Shown here piece after piece: positions 23,272 to 34,747 of a stretch of DNA of 64,000 nucleotides. The stretch's first letter is position 1. Every line of letters begins with the position of its first letter. The translations under genes and the position numbers were made by a program. The DNA comes from Elmis aenea (lineage: Eukaryota > Arthropoda > Insecta > Coleoptera > Elmidae). The notes beneath the pieces are model-generated. The model was not told where the DNA came from. It made no database searches and was given only the letters and a program-made list of their open reading frames with translations. Location: the NCBI GenBank assembly GCA_947652605.1, contig OX393577.1, positions 5,890,868 to 5,954,867 of the forward strand. The letters run 5' to 3'.

Positions 23272-24230
23272 AGCTCGCGGACTTTATCCGGTAAACATTT
23301 ACTTCTTGCTTTAAACTAAATCCTTGTCCAAACAATTTAATTCTCAATGACTTAGTGCCTGGCGTCTTTATATTACAAACATTGATACGCGTAACGAGTT
23401 GTATACACAAATATTGTATACACAGTTTATATACAAACACGCGACGATTTCGTACACAATTTACAAGTTTTATATACAAATGTCGGAGCCGTAAATTTGA
23501 GTGATATTAAATGTGTACTGTATGGTTCGTTGTGCTACCAGTTGTGGTCTGTTGCTGACTGAGAAGACTAGGAAGCTCTAAAAGCTCCCGATGCCGAAGC
23601 GTTGTTCGTAGACTGAGTCAGACGCGCTGTGGCATACGTGTGTGCGTGGGATGGCGTCCCGTGCCCCGCGCTCTGCTGTCGTCGCGAAGGATAACATCAA
23701 GATACCCAAATAGGATGTGCAATGTGCGTGTGTGTGCGAGTCTGTTTGTATGTGCTCATGTGTTTACGGAGATGTTACAGCTATTAAAATTTTTTAAATG
23801 CCATCGTAAAACGAAAACATATTTTTTGAACGCCGATTTTGAAATAATGTGGCAACATTTTTTAAATTGACACCCATTTAATTACTGTCGATTTATTTTA
23901 TAGCATGAATGTGCACATTTCATCGAGATGTGAAAAAAAAGGAGCTGGTCCGATAGATTCCACACGTGTTGCAAAATATTGAAGCGTTTATTCGCGTCCT
24001 CATGGTTTAATCTAATTAGTCGTAATAACACTGTGATGTAAAAATGTAATCTATCATTAACAGCAAATTACAGCTGAAGCATCTGTGCGTGTAGAAGGCG
24101 GAGCGCCGCCGCGTGTATGGGTGTGTCCACACTTGAAAGATACAAATAGTTTTGTAATTTACAAGATTGAAATTCAGTGATACAGTATGTTTGGAAGTAG
24201 ATGGCTCTTGTAAAGGATGCATAATTTTGT
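23272..24230. other. FoxF 5' flank (5' UTR and probable promoter)
   Basis: The ~480 bp next to the start codon is more complex and partly GC-rich (23500-23700), unlike intergenic DNA elsewhere in the window, and the first base of transcription probably lies here. A GC-rich patch GGCGGAGCGCCGCCGCG is at 24099-24115. No TATA box could be assigned with confidence. Confidence 0.4.
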
Positions 24231-24260
24231 ATACAGGGTGTCGACTGAGAGTATCGTATA

Positions 24261-25238
24261 CAGGGTGTCCCAAATTCGAGTAAATTTTCATAGCTGTCTT
24301 AGTTCAAAAGTTATTCAAGAAAAACTGAAAAAATTGATCTTCGGTTATTTGGTCTTATTTCCTACATTTTTTAAGATATCGACAATCTGGAAGCACTTCT
24401 CCATGGCAACTTCTTACTTTTTACATTTTGAGATAACATAAAATTTCCAACAACGTTTCGTCTCTTCAGAAACATCATCAACTTCATTTTTTTAAATACG
24501 GCGAAAAAAAATTGATCTCATAGTTGAATAGCATTTTGTCTTCTGTTTACAATGATATGTATATGACATTTAATATCTAAAATGATATTTTACCAGAAAA
24601 ATTCATTTTGTCCAATTTTTTAATCAAATGATCTTATACAAAAATAAAACAATTTTGTTGTTGTTCTGTTAAAACTGTCACTTTGACATTAATATGATCG
24701 TGATTAATTGTATAATTTGGAACCAGCTCAAAGTGACAGTTTTATTTTATTTATTTTTTGTATAAGATCAGTTGACCAAAAAATTGGACAAAATTAATTT
24801 TTCTCAAATTTTTGTGGTAAAATATCATTTTAGATATTAAGTGTCATATATCATTGTAATCAGAAGACAAAATGCTATTCAACGATGAGATCAAATGTTT
24901 TCTCCGTATTTAAAAAAATGAAGTTGATGTTTCTGAAGAGACGAAACGTTGGTGGAAATTTTATGTTATCTCAAAACGTAAAGCGTAAGAAAAGAAGTTG
25001 ATATGGAGAAGTGCTTCCAGATTGTCGATATCTTAAAAAATGTAGGATATAGGGCAAAAAAACGAAAATCAATTTTTTCAGTTTTTCTTGAATAACTTTT
25101 GAACTAAGACGGCTATAAAAATTTTCTTTGCAAATATTTGATGAGCATCTAATTTTGCAACTTTGCCCTAATTTAACCGACCTCGTAGCTCTTAAGAAAA
25201 GCGAGATCCTCATGCATTTCCTCTAATTTGGGACACTG
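24261..25238. mobile_element. Long-inverted-repeat element, ~1 kb palindrome, TA-flanked
   Basis: Starts TA|CAGGGTGTCCCAAATTCGAG and ends CTAATTTGGGACACTG|TA. Left-arm blocks such as CATAGCTGTCTTAGTTCAAA, GACAATCTGGAAGCACTTCT and CGTTTCGTCTCTTCAGAAAC return reversed and complemented in the right arm, with the centre near 24700. Arms are ~430 bp. A further CAGGGTGTCGACTGAG end lies at 24232, showing a second element end next to it. Non-coding. It lies about 1 kb upstream of the FoxF start codon. Confidence 0.92.
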
Positions 25239-25247
25239 TACCTATAG

Positions 25248-25340
25248 CAGGGGTGGCCAGACTTTTTGCAGCAAGAGTCCTAGTTACCTACCTGAAAATA
25301 TTGGGAGTGGCACCTGAGGTTCTTGGTATATAAAAAGGAG
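25248..25340 (+). mobile_element. hAT-like left terminus
   Basis: CAGGGGTGGCCAGACTTTTT at 25248 has the form of a hAT terminal inverted repeat (CAGGGGT...). It begins 10 bp after the palindromic element. The complementary right end was not located, so the element may be truncated or may extend unrecognised into the following DNA. Confidence 0.45.
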
Positions 25341-26910
25341 AAAATGCTTTTCTGATTCATAATGTATTTATTTGGACAATTTTTACATACAATTTTAATT
25401 TACTCTTTGCTAGTTGAAGGTTTATGAATTTGTAATGTTGAAATTAATTATCAAAAATCAGGTTGATAATTAGAAATTGAACTTCTTATTAATTCTTTTA
25501 GATGTTGGTTGATCAGCTGTAAATGGAACTTCGATTTTATCAATTTTATCGTTGAGTAGGTACAATGATTCAACATTATATGTCGATCCAAAAAAATGAC
25601 AGTAAACGATATGCTGCATTTTTTAAATTGTTGTACTTATTTGTGAGATACCTACGCTCTTAAATAAAAATTTTGTGGCGTCCCAAAGTGTAAACTTGTT
25701 GCTGTTACAGTACTTTATTGCAGATCATGACGATAATTCATCAAAAAAAGCACAAAACCTGAAAAAAATTTTAGCCATCACATATTAACAACGTTTATTT
25801 TACTGAAGTTAAAAGTAAACATTCAGGATGCTATATTTGCTGCGAAAGATTCAATTGAAATATAACGATTGGTAGATAACAAATGTGATTTGCTTCAAAA
25901 ATTATTCTTCTGGGAACTCTTTTGTCTTCATTAGAAAGATTGTGTTAGGGAGAGGACGGTTATAAACTTTTTGTTTTTGGGTTACTCATAGCTCACTCAT
26001 CACTGCTGTGTGTTGTTAAGAAAGGTCGTTTTTGTAGTCGAGATAAATAACGCAGGAATACCTTGCACATACGTGATTTGCGGTCTGTCTTATGACGTAC
26101 AGGTTTTATCGTAAATTCACTTAAACCCGAACATTTTATAAAATGAAGGAGTTTTTTAATCGTCTTGTTGCTACTTATTACTATAGATGAAATTAAATTT
26201 CAACTGATCCAAATTGTATTATTTTATAATATCGTGAATCATAATGTAAAAATTAAGTGTAGGTACCTCAATAAAACGTTAAAAAGTCTCCGATCTCTTT
26301 TAAACACTTTTTATAAATGAAAAATTCATTTATTGGGTGTTTTGTTGAATATTTAATGCTTTTTCTACGGGACTTATCTTAGAATGGTTATAGAGGTAGC
26401 CATGCAAGTCAATGTAGCTATGAAGCCGTTCAGGTAACCCAGGTAAATATGATAATACCTGGACATCCAATCGTGGGAATCACCTACCATTTTACTGAGT
26501 CATGCTACATTTATTCTCCCCTCCTAGAATTATCTCCGCCTACATGTATGGCGTCTGCTACATCTTGTGACGTCTTATGGATCATCTCGACGTTTATTGG
26601 AATTACATATTAACGTATACCACTGCACCACTGGGATCTACATGCTATAGTTGATACTAAAAAAGACGTTATTTCTCATCTCGATATAGTGTAACTGCTA
26701 ACTGGTACTTCCGTTTTTACCATCACTTCGACTTGTATGTTGCTGTTCTTGCGATATAAAGTTTGTTTAACGTGTGATGTAAATTTATTTAAATTTCAGT
26801 TTCCTTATAAAAGTAATACTTGTTGGTTAAATTAGGATCAGATCAAAGTCATGTTAATAACTCCTTAGTAGGTCCTAAACAAGCAATAAACCAGCCCAAT
26901 CCCCTATAAA
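25341..26910. other. Intergenic DNA
   Basis: No gene seen. 26380-26760 is less AT-rich but every frame is interrupted. Confidence 0.3.
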
Positions 26911-27225
26911 CTTATTTATTTATTTATTTAATTTATTTATTTACACAGAACAGAACAAAACAGGCAGAGTCCAAATTATGTTCTCGTTTTTATTATTAAT
27001 ATAGGATTATATTTTTGTTTCGTGTAAAATTAATTTTATAGCATTGACTGACATTCAAGGCAAGTTTGTTTATTTGACAGTATATTTCTAATCTGTGGAG
27101 ATCCTCTTGTAGTTGTAGCAGTAGACAATCTGTGATATTTGTTATTGTTCTAAATATTTTTAAATCATCAGCGTATTGTAGGTATTCACAAATATTACAA
27201 TCAAGCGATAGGTACTTAAGAAAAA
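26911..27225 (-). pseudogene. LINE reverse-transcriptase fragment (jockey-like), minus strand
   Basis: On the minus strand an uninterrupted stretch reads EYLQYADDLKIFRTITNITD, then LLQLQEDLHRLEIYCQINKL, followed by LNVSQCYKINFTRN. This is the catalytic YADD motif of reverse transcriptase with its downstream W/C..N.L.LN..K block. It is followed by stops and then a (TTTA)n run at 26911-26943, which on the minus strand is the (TAAA)n tail. The copy is 5'-truncated just upstream of YADD, and the 3' part is deleted. Confidence 0.85.
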
Positions 27226-27463
27226 GCTAGCGAATTATGTGAAAATTAAAGAAGGTACCAATCACAAATTAAATGTCAAAAAAACAAAACTTATTCTTTT
27301 GCACAAATTTCAACTATTAAACGTGATATTAAAAATACACTGAGAAAACTCTGCAATTTAAATTTTAATATTCAAATGAATTTATAAGTAAGAGTGTAGA
27401 AATATGGTTTTTAAAATGTTTTGAATTTCTTGAAAATGTTCTCAGGTACCTGAAATCTTTTAA

Positions 27464-28599
27464 CTCTTACAGGCACATAAAAAGCAGACATATTTTTGCC
27501 CGTGCTGCACACAAAATTAAAAATTATTTATTAACAACGAAACTAAATGCATTTGAAAGAGGATGCAGAATAAAAAAGAAAAATATATGTTTTAGCATCC
27601 TCGTCGGGTTCAGCAACTCCTGGTGAGGTGGTACACCCTATGTACCACTATGCCTGTAATGCGAAATTTTGAGTAGCTTGATTTATCACAAATTGTAATA
27701 TTTTCTTTTTTTTTACTTCTTTGTGGGTACAGATTTGTTTGAAAAACTATATTTTCAATAATTTTTTACGGTTAACAGTAAACTAAATATTTTATAAGGT
27801 GTAGGATCAGTAACTTGATAAACAATATCTGTAATTCCAGCATAATATTCAAACTGGCCAGAACAGCAGCTAGTCAAAGATTCGTCCATCTGGGTGCCTC
27901 CTGAATGTTATTACTTGTATTTTTGTAAAATGACTTAGTGGCATATTGTTATCAGAATCTGACTAATCAGAATAATTTTGATAAGTTTCTAAATTATCCA
28001 TTTCTAAATTAACTTCCCTTTCCTTATTTACCTGCTCTGTATCATCTAGTTCACCAATTATAGATTGTTGGTCAGTCGGAATATCTTCAATTTTCGCAAG
28101 AAATTAATCCTTTCAATTTAAATGGCAAATCTTCTAAATTGTATAATGATTTTAATAGTGATTATTTGTTTGAATGTTCACAGTGGTACAAATAACGTAC
28201 CACCAAATTATTGTCAAATAAACACAAGAAAAACTTATTTTAAATATGAAAACAATGTCAAGTGTAAACCATACCACAAGCAGACAGATTTAACATAAAC
28301 ACAATTATTTTATGTTAAAATTACACTAATTACAACAAATTATTTTTGTACACTTTACTGGGGTCCAAAATACAACTAAAATGAGTTGACAGACAATCAA
28401 TGCAAGCAATTTCTATCGGGTTCTGACCTGCAGCGTAAAGTTACGTTATGTCAGTACATATTGGCATAGGTGGTACAGTTTTTAAGCGATCGTGCAGAAC
28501 AGCAGAAATATTAAATTAGGTGGTACAATTTCAGTACCACCATGCAGCATTGGTAACAAAAATGGTGGTACATAACGTGTACCACCATGCCTGTAAGAG
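27464..28599. mobile_element. piggyBac-type element with TTAA target duplication
   Basis: TTAA at 27460-27463 and 28600-28603 flanks 12-bp perfect inverted termini, CTCTTACAGGCA and TGCCTGTAAGAG. Duplicated TTAA is the hallmark of piggyBac transposition. Subterminal DNA has repeated GGTGGTAC/GTACCACC motifs and internal copies of the terminal motif (near 27645 and 28500-28595). The minus strand reads an acidic remnant, KIEDIPTDQQSIIGELDDTE and SDSDNNMPLSHF (28100-27935), like the acidic N-terminus of PGBD-type transposases. The catalytic domain is missing, so the element is non-autonomous. Confidence 0.88.
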
Positions 28600-28603
28600 T
28601 TAA

Positions 28604-29442
28604 ATAGGTAATATTTACCAACATTAAATGGAAGAATGGAACCATGAGTTTTCAAGATGTCTGCAAATTGCCAATTAACAATCAACCTAAACTTATCTTA
28701 ACTTTGTTTTTTTTATACGGATAGTTCTCGACTTGAGAACAAATTCCGTTTCTATTGTGCGTATGCGTTTTGTTCGTTATGTTTTAAACACCTAAGCATA
28801 TAATCATAAGTTATTTTGTAATTATCGTAAGCAAATTTTTGAAATGCTTTTTAAGAACTTTTTTATTAATTGTGATGTTCGTTATAGCTATAGTCAATGT
28901 TGGTGAATCGAAAATTGCCTGTACGCAATGTATGATCTTGATCCTTTATTAATAGTATTTTTAATTGTGCAACATTTGGCAGCTTCCCCATTTTTGAAAT
29001 ACTGTTTAATTTTTTTTAATTCCATTAATCCTGAGAACAATTACACTGACATATTTTCAATCTAGACAGCTCTTTAATCGTTAAACTAAAATTCCATGGT
29101 GTAAACTAAACCAACTGGCGCCTTGAAAGTGATTGAAATAGGACTTCCTGCATCATTTAATTCAACGGTATCTGATTAATACGAGAAACCGACAGCTTTT
29201 GTTTACGGCTCGTTCGAATGTCGATCAAAGAATGCGCAGACTTAAATTGAATGTGAAAAAAGACGTAAAATGTCAAACACCGTACATACCAGACCTTGTA
29301 AAGCGTTATGCGACTTTAATAAGCATAGTGTCGACATATCGCAATAAACACATGAAATTTGCGATTAATGTACCCTCACAACTAAAAAACTCTTAGTTTA
29401 TTTGCTTACACATGCGTGTATGTTTAATTATGTTTGTAAAGA
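28604..29442. other. Intergenic DNA
   Basis: No gene recognised. The short plus-strand open frame at 29199-29396 has no known motif. Confidence 0.3.
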
Positions 29443-29515
29443 CAGGGTTTCCCAGTAACCGTGAACAGCATGGGGATCTCGTAAACGGCAAGAGATACAG
29501 AGTTGGCTAAATGAT
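29443..29515 (+). mobile_element. Foldback family C, terminal fragment
   Basis: Starts CAGGGTTTCCCAGTAACC and contains CAGCATGGGGATCTCG and AAGAGATACAG, matching the terminal ~70 bp of family C elements at 20492 and 58385. The rest is missing; LINE sequence follows. Confidence 0.65.
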
Positions 29516-29535
29516 CTGTGATGATAGCAATCATA

Positions 29536-30200
29536 GGGAATAGAAGAGAAGGCATAATAAGAGCGTAAGATCAACTAGACAAAGAGGCAAAAAAACTGGG
29601 TTTGGAAATAAATGAAGAAAAAACAAAATATACCTATGAAGATAGGAAGAGAAAATATGCACACACAGAACGATCTAGAAACAAAAGAATACACCTTCGA
29701 AGAAGTCAATACTTTCATTTACTTGGGCGTGACAGTGGGACAAGCTGGAAAGAAGGAGAGAACTCTGAAAGGAAATCAGGCATACGGAAAAAACAAAACC
29801 CTACTAAAGAGTAAAACACAAAGTAAAACAACAAAAATAAAAATATACAAAACCCTGATAAGACCCGTCATAACATATGCTTTGGAAACAATAACAATAA
29901 ATAAGAAGGAAAAAGAAGACTTAAAAATAGTGGAGAGAAAAGTAATGAGAGCAATACTAGGACCTAACGTAACAAGAGATGAAGAAGTAAAACTGAGAAG
30001 GAACAAAGAAATAGAGGAGGAACTCGGAGGAGAAAATATCAATCGACACATTAAAGCCCAACGATTACGATGGGCAGGGCACAACACGAGAAGGAAGCCA
30101 ACCGAAATGATCAGGAGGGTAACACGATGAATCCCTATTTGGCTCAGGAACAAGGGAAGGCCAAGGAAAAGATGGAGAGACGCCTTGGAGCTTTAAAACA
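29536..30200 (+). pseudogene. LINE reverse-transcriptase C-terminal region, degenerate
   Basis: Reads AIIGNRREGIIRA, a stop, DQLDKEAKKLGLEINEEKTK, then after a frameshift near 29640 a 170-residue stretch: FEEVNTFIYLGVTVG, AYGKNKTLLKSKTQSKTTKI, YKTLIRPVITYALETITIN, KIVERKVMRAILGPN, HIKAQRLRWAGHNTRR. After another break comes GRPRKRWRDALEL. This is the conserved tail of endonuclease/reverse-transcriptase polyproteins common in insect genomes. At least one stop and two frameshifts make it dead. The catalytic YADD part is upstream and missing. Confidence 0.88.
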
Positions 30201-30846
30201 AGCTTTAAAAAATCAGAGAGAGAGGACCGATCCACCTCAATAAATGGATTCCTTCACTATTAGTACTATTGAATCTAAATTAGTTATAACATGCGTTCAA
30301 AGTGTAGCCCACTCTCCATGGGTAATATGAGTTTGAGATTTGCGCTTTGTGGATAATAATTAGTTCCTAAGCATAATACTTTTTGTTTGATGAAATGTTC
30401 TTAAAACAGCCAATCTTAAAAAGTCAGTTGAATAGTTATCCTATTGTATTTAAACCTATAAAATTACAAAGTGTTACCTCTTCATTAGGCAGATTGTATA
30501 ATTAATTCTTGAAAAATTAAATTAGGAGCTATTCTATATCATCCAGGATTTGAAAATATTTGTATGCACTTCGAGTGGAGGATAGTCATAAAGGTTGATA
30601 GTGATGTTATTGGAATGTTTGCAGTTCGTATTCACCGAAAAAAAAAAAAAATTAAATGTGCCAAAGAGGAAAAATAACCAAGTGCTGGTGATGATGTTAA
30701 ATTTACTTAAATAATTAAAAGATTTATGGAGTTTAATAATAATGATGAGCATATGGTTTCGCATGCACATAACTGACACTACGTAAAGTAGCCACAATGG
30801 CAGAACCAACATTTTTTAAAATTGAAGTATTAAATTAATTAAATCA
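30201..30846. other. Intergenic DNA and probable LINE 5' UTR
   Basis: No gene. Some of 30540-30846 is likely to be the 5' untranslated region of the following LINE, but its 5' border cannot be placed from one copy. Confidence 0.35.
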
Positions 30847-30969
30847 GTGATATTACGAAAAGTTGTTTCAAATATGATTTTTTATTTTCCCTTATCTAAT
30901 GAAAAAGCAAATCACGAGAAAATTATTACAGTCCAAGTGCTGAAGCTAACAAGGAGACTGTGTTGTGCT

Positions 30970-31923
30970 ATGGCAGGTGAAGGTGATGTGCCTGATCCTG
31001 CTGCAACTAACATTTGCAATTTTTGCAATAGAAAAGTAATCAACAAATACCTACAGTGTCAAAAGTGTAAACTTAAGTTTCATCCTTCCTGTGGAGAACG
31101 TAAAGGGCGGATTTTGGACAAGGAACTGTTTTTTTGTCAAAACTGCCTCAAAATGGAGAATATTACCAGGGAACTGACTGCTGTAAGTAATTCTCAAGAT
31201 GATAATCCAAACCTTATGGTGGTTTTGATGGCCAAATTGCTAAGCACTCAAGAACAACTTCTAACGGAGAAAAATAACGAAATAAGTAGACTAAATTTAA
31301 TTATTACTGAACTGCAACAAAAAGTCCATAAAGCGGAAAATAGTTACAATAGAAAAAAACCAGTCATTCAAGCAAATATCTCATTATCTGAATCCAAGGC
31401 TAGTCACCTTGAAAAAGATCAGCAACGTAAAATGCATGATATCATTGATTTAGTAAACGACACTTGTTTACAACCAAACGCTATCAATAGTGCAGAAAAA
31501 CCAGTTGATAAACACACTACATATGCTACTCGAACAAAGCTTCCAACTGCGACAAATAATGTTGCGAATACAAACACTTTTAAAGTGGTCTCTTATAAAC
31601 GTAATAATAGTAAACCAGTTGTTGGCACAAAAAACTCCGAAGGAAGTGTGTTAAAAGCAGAACCCAAAAAAACGTGGTTGTTTATCACAAAGACAGCAAA
31701 ATCTACGGATTTAAAAATTATGAAAGAATATGTTGAAAGCATACTAAAACAAAAAAAATTTACCTGTGAAGAAGTAATGTCAAAATATGGCAATAAAAAT
31801 TTTATACTCAGTGCTGATTTCTCAGAACACAAAAACCTCACAAACTCAGAAAATTGGCCCCACGGTGTAAATGTTAGCCGTTACAATTTTCCAAAGGCCG
31901 CACCAAATGATGGATACACCTAA
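30970..31923 (+). CDS. LINE ORF1 protein with PHD-like zinc finger
   Basis: Nucleic-acid-binding partner protein of the retrotransposon. The frame is open from 30847, but that first codon is GTG; the first ATG is at 30874 and the ATG at 30970 (MAGEGDVPD) is the most plausible start, giving 317 aa. Residues ~11-60 form a Cys/His array, CNFCNRKV, CQKCKLKFHPSC, then FFCQNCL, spaced as in PHD/ESCRT-type fingers of CR1-group ORF1 proteins. A helical, charged segment follows (MAKLLSTQEQLLTEKNNEIS..), likely a coiled coil for oligomerisation. The C-terminal part is Lys/Asn-rich and ends in a small folded-looking block (KSTDLKIMKEYVESIL). It overlaps ORF2 by 53 nt in a different frame. Confidence 0.85.
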   Translation: MAGEGDVPDPAATNICNFCNRKVINKYLQCQKCKLKFHPSCGERKGRILDKELFFCQNCLKMENITRELTAVSNSQDDNPNLMVVLMAKLLSTQEQLLTEKNNEISRLNLIITELQQKVHKAENSYNRKKPVIQANISLSESKASHLEKDQQRKMHDIIDLVNDTCLQPNAINSAEKPVDKHTTYATRTKLPTATNNVANTNTFKVVSYKRNNSKPVVGTKNSEGSVLKAEPKKTWLFITKTAKSTDLKIMKEYVESILKQKKFTCEEVMSKYGNKNFILSADFSEHKNLTNSENWPHGVNVSRYNFPKAAPNDGYT

Positions 31924-34747
31924 TATCAAACAGGTACCAGCTAAATCAAACATATGTATACACCAAAACATTCAGTGCCTAAGTACAAGTATAAATGAAT
32001 TGAGTAGTTTTATTCAGGATTTCAAAAAATGTTATTTCTTATGCATCACAGAACACTGGTTAAATGAAACACAGATTCAGATCGTTAAAATGCCCAATTT
32101 CAATTTAGTGTCCTACTTCACTAGGCAAGAGCACCACCATGGAGGATCATCAGTGTACCTGCATGAAAGTCTAAAAGGATTTAATAACAAAATTATTACG
32201 CAGCTGTCTATACCCTACGAAATAGAAATTGCAGCAGCAGATATCAGCATAAAAGAGCAACTGACTATTGTTACAATCTATAGACCATGTAATGGAAATA
32301 TCGATAAATTCCTAGATGTTTTTGATACTGTGCTTCTAACACTATATAATTCAAATAGAAAGTTTATCATTGCTGGGGACTTCAATATTGACACCCATGA
32401 CTCTATAACATCAAATAGTAAAACATCGTTTATTGCCCTATTGAAGTCATACGGTCTTTCCTTGAGTATAACAGAACATACCAGGCTAACAACAACAAGT
32501 AAAACTTGTTTAGACAATTTTATAACTAATATTGGAGAACACGAAGCAACAGTCTGTGAGGGTTATCTGTCCGATCATACTGCTCAAATTTTATCTTTTA
32601 ACTTAAGCACTCAGGTTGCTACGAATAGTGTAATGTGCAGATCTTACTCGTCAAAAAACATAACGGAATTTCAAAAATGTCTCTCAAATAAAAACTGGCA
32701 AGATATATATCATGAATCTGACACAAATCAAAAATGGAACATGTTTATAAACATAGTCTTACAAAGTTATAACAAGCACATACCTTTAGGCAAAGGTATA
32801 CCTAGAAAAAAAAAAATGCCAACTCTAACTTCATCTCAAATTATTAAAATTAAACATGAATTAGATGTACTCTACATCTTAAAGAAATATTACCCCTGGG
32901 CCATAATTATGTTTAATACTAAAAAGAAGCAATATTCGCAAGTTTTGAAAAATACTAAAATACAACAGTATGAGAATAGGATCCAACAATCAGACAACAA
33001 AATGAAAGCAATGTGGTCAATAGTAAATTCCACCATAAAAAAATGTGGGGCTTCAACTTATGGTCACTATCCTACACCAAGTGCCGATTCCTTAAATCAA
33101 CATTTCATCTCAAGTGTTACCAACTTGGTTCCAGAGAGTAGTAACGAATATAAGTGTACTATTCCAATGACTAACCACACTATGGACTTCTTTCCTTCAA
33201 CTAAAGAGGAAATATTGGAAATTATAAAAAATCTAAAGAACAAAAAAAGCGCAGGAGTAGATGAAATACCAACCTTCTTAATAAAAAAGGTGATTAATAG
33301 TATAATCGATCCTCTTACTCACATAATAAGTGAATCCTTTTCAAATGGAATCTATCCAGATCAACTAAAAATAGCTGTGATTAAACCTCTCTTTAAAAAA
33401 GGAGATGTTAAGGAGGTTTCTAACTACCGTCCAATAAGTTTACTAACATCGTTTTCCAAAATATTTGAATATGTTGCTTATACCAAAATTTACAGCTACA
33501 TGACAACTTATAATCTTTGGAATAAATCACAACATGGTTTCCTTAAAAATAAAAGTGTTGAAACCGCCATCTTTGAATTTACAACAGCCATCTATGAGCA
33601 TTTAGACTCTAAAAATTTGTGCTGTGGACTGTTCATAGATTTAACTAAAGCCTTCGATTGCTTAAACCACGATATTCTCGTAACTAAACTGAGAGCTTAT
33701 GGCTTCCCTGATTTACTTCTTAAGTGGATAAGTTCGTATCTCACAAACAGAAAACAAAAAGTTGTGGCATTAAAGGATGGAAAATACGTAGAATCTTCTT
33801 TTCAGTATATTTTAAATGGAGTTCCGCAAGGAAGCATACTTGGACCACTGTTATTTATCGTTTATATAAATGACATGCCAAGGGTAATAAAATGCATAAA
33901 TAGTACAATAGTGAATTATGCAGATGACACTAACATACTGGTAACAAGTAAATTTTATCCAGAATTACTGCAAAATCTTAACGAAAATATGACAGTTATA
34001 CAAAACTGGCTATTAAATAACAAACTGGTTCTAAATTCAACAAAAACTAGCTGCATCCTTTTCAAATTAAAGAATATATATGGAATGCCAAAAGTCATTG
34101 AACTATTAGGTAATGATATGGAATACTCAGCCTATGTAAAATTTCTTGGTTTATATCTGGACGAGAATTTAACATGGAAAGTCCATACAAACAATCTACT
34201 GTCAAGATTAAGCTCTATCTGTTATGGAATCAGGGTGCTATCAAAACAAGTTAATATAAAAACATTAGTTTCAGTATACTATGCAAATTTTTACTCATTA
34301 ATGGCATATGGAATTATATTTTGGGGTAGCTCCACAAATGTAAGTCCAATCTTCTTTATGCAAAAGAAAGTCATAAGAATTATTTATAATTTACCCTATA
34401 AACAATCATGTCGTGATGTATTTAAAAAAAACAACCTCCTAACCTTTTTTGGACTTTACATTTACAAAAGTTTAGTGTTTTTACTAAAGAACAATCACTA
34501 TTTTAAAAATAATAAAATTGTGCAAGATAACTATAATCACCGGGATAAAAACATATACAGGTATCCACAACATCACCTTACCAAGTTAGAAAAAAGTGCC
34601 TTCTATGTTAGCATAAAATTGTTCAATAAACTACCAGTGTATATAAAAAATATCAGTGAAATTTCTAAATTTAAACAACAACTTTTTAAGTTTTTGGTTG
34701 ATCTTGAACCTTATACTATGCAAGAATATGTCGAGAAACACTTTTGA
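31871..34747 (+). CDS. LINE ORF2: apurinic-type endonuclease and reverse transcriptase
   Basis: 958 aa. It nicks target DNA and copies element RNA at the nick. The endonuclease domain (~residues 25-245) has HQNIQCLS, CITEHWL, VTIYRPC, IAGDFNID (~165) and SDHTAQIL (~233). Reverse transcriptase (~430-760) has a LKNKKSAGVDEIP block, ISLLTSFSKIFE, GLFIDLTKAFDCLNHD (~587), NGVPQGSILGPLLF (~650) and the catalytic NYADDTNIL (~682). The C-terminal thumb-like region has KFLGLYLDENLTWKVH. No RNase H is evident. The first ATG is at 31871, but ATGATG at 31907-31912 lies 9-14 nt before the ORF1 stop and could be used by termination-reinitiation. All recognisable catalytic residues are present, so the protein is potentially active. 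Confidence 0.93.
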   Translation: MLAVTIFQRPHQMMDTPNIKQVPAKSNICIHQNIQCLSTSINELSSFIQDFKKCYFLCITEHWLNETQIQIVKMPNFNLVSYFTRQEHHHGGSSVYLHESLKGFNNKIITQLSIPYEIEIAAADISIKEQLTIVTIYRPCNGNIDKFLDVFDTVLLTLYNSNRKFIIAGDFNIDTHDSITSNSKTSFIALLKSYGLSLSITEHTRLTTTSKTCLDNFITNIGEHEATVCEGYLSDHTAQILSFNLSTQVATNSVMCRSYSSKNITEFQKCLSNKNWQDIYHESDTNQKWNMFINIVLQSYNKHIPLGKGIPRKKKMPTLTSSQIIKIKHELDVLYILKKYYPWAIIMFNTKKKQYSQVLKNTKIQQYENRIQQSDNKMKAMWSIVNSTIKKCGASTYGHYPTPSADSLNQHFISSVTNLVPESSNEYKCTIPMTNHTMDFFPSTKEEILEIIKNLKNKKSAGVDEIPTFLIKKVINSIIDPLTHIISESFSNGIYPDQLKIAVIKPLFKKGDVKEVSNYRPISLLTSFSKIFEYVAYTKIYSYMTTYNLWNKSQHGFLKNKSVETAIFEFTTAIYEHLDSKNLCCGLFIDLTKAFDCLNHDILVTKLRAYGFPDLLLKWISSYLTNRKQKVVALKDGKYVESSFQYILNGVPQGSILGPLLFIVYINDMPRVIKCINSTIVNYADDTNILVTSKFYPELLQNLNENMTVIQNWLLNNKLVLNSTKTSCILFKLKNIYGMPKVIELLGNDMEYSAYVKFLGLYLDENLTWKVHTNNLLSRLSSICYGIRVLSKQVNIKTLVSVYYANFYSLMAYGIIFWGSSTNVSPIFFMQKKVIRIIYNLPYKQSCRDVFKKNNLLTFFGLYIYKSLVFLLKNNHYFKNNKIVQDNYNHRDKNIYRYPQHHLTKLEKSAFYVSIKLFNKLPVYIKNISEISKFKQQLFKFLVDLEPYTMQEYVEKHF

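Noticed and set aside
30847..30969. N-terminal extension of LINE ORF1 from 30847
   Set aside because: The codon at 30847 is GTG, not a normal eukaryotic start. The ATG at 30970, just before the zinc-finger region, is more plausible.
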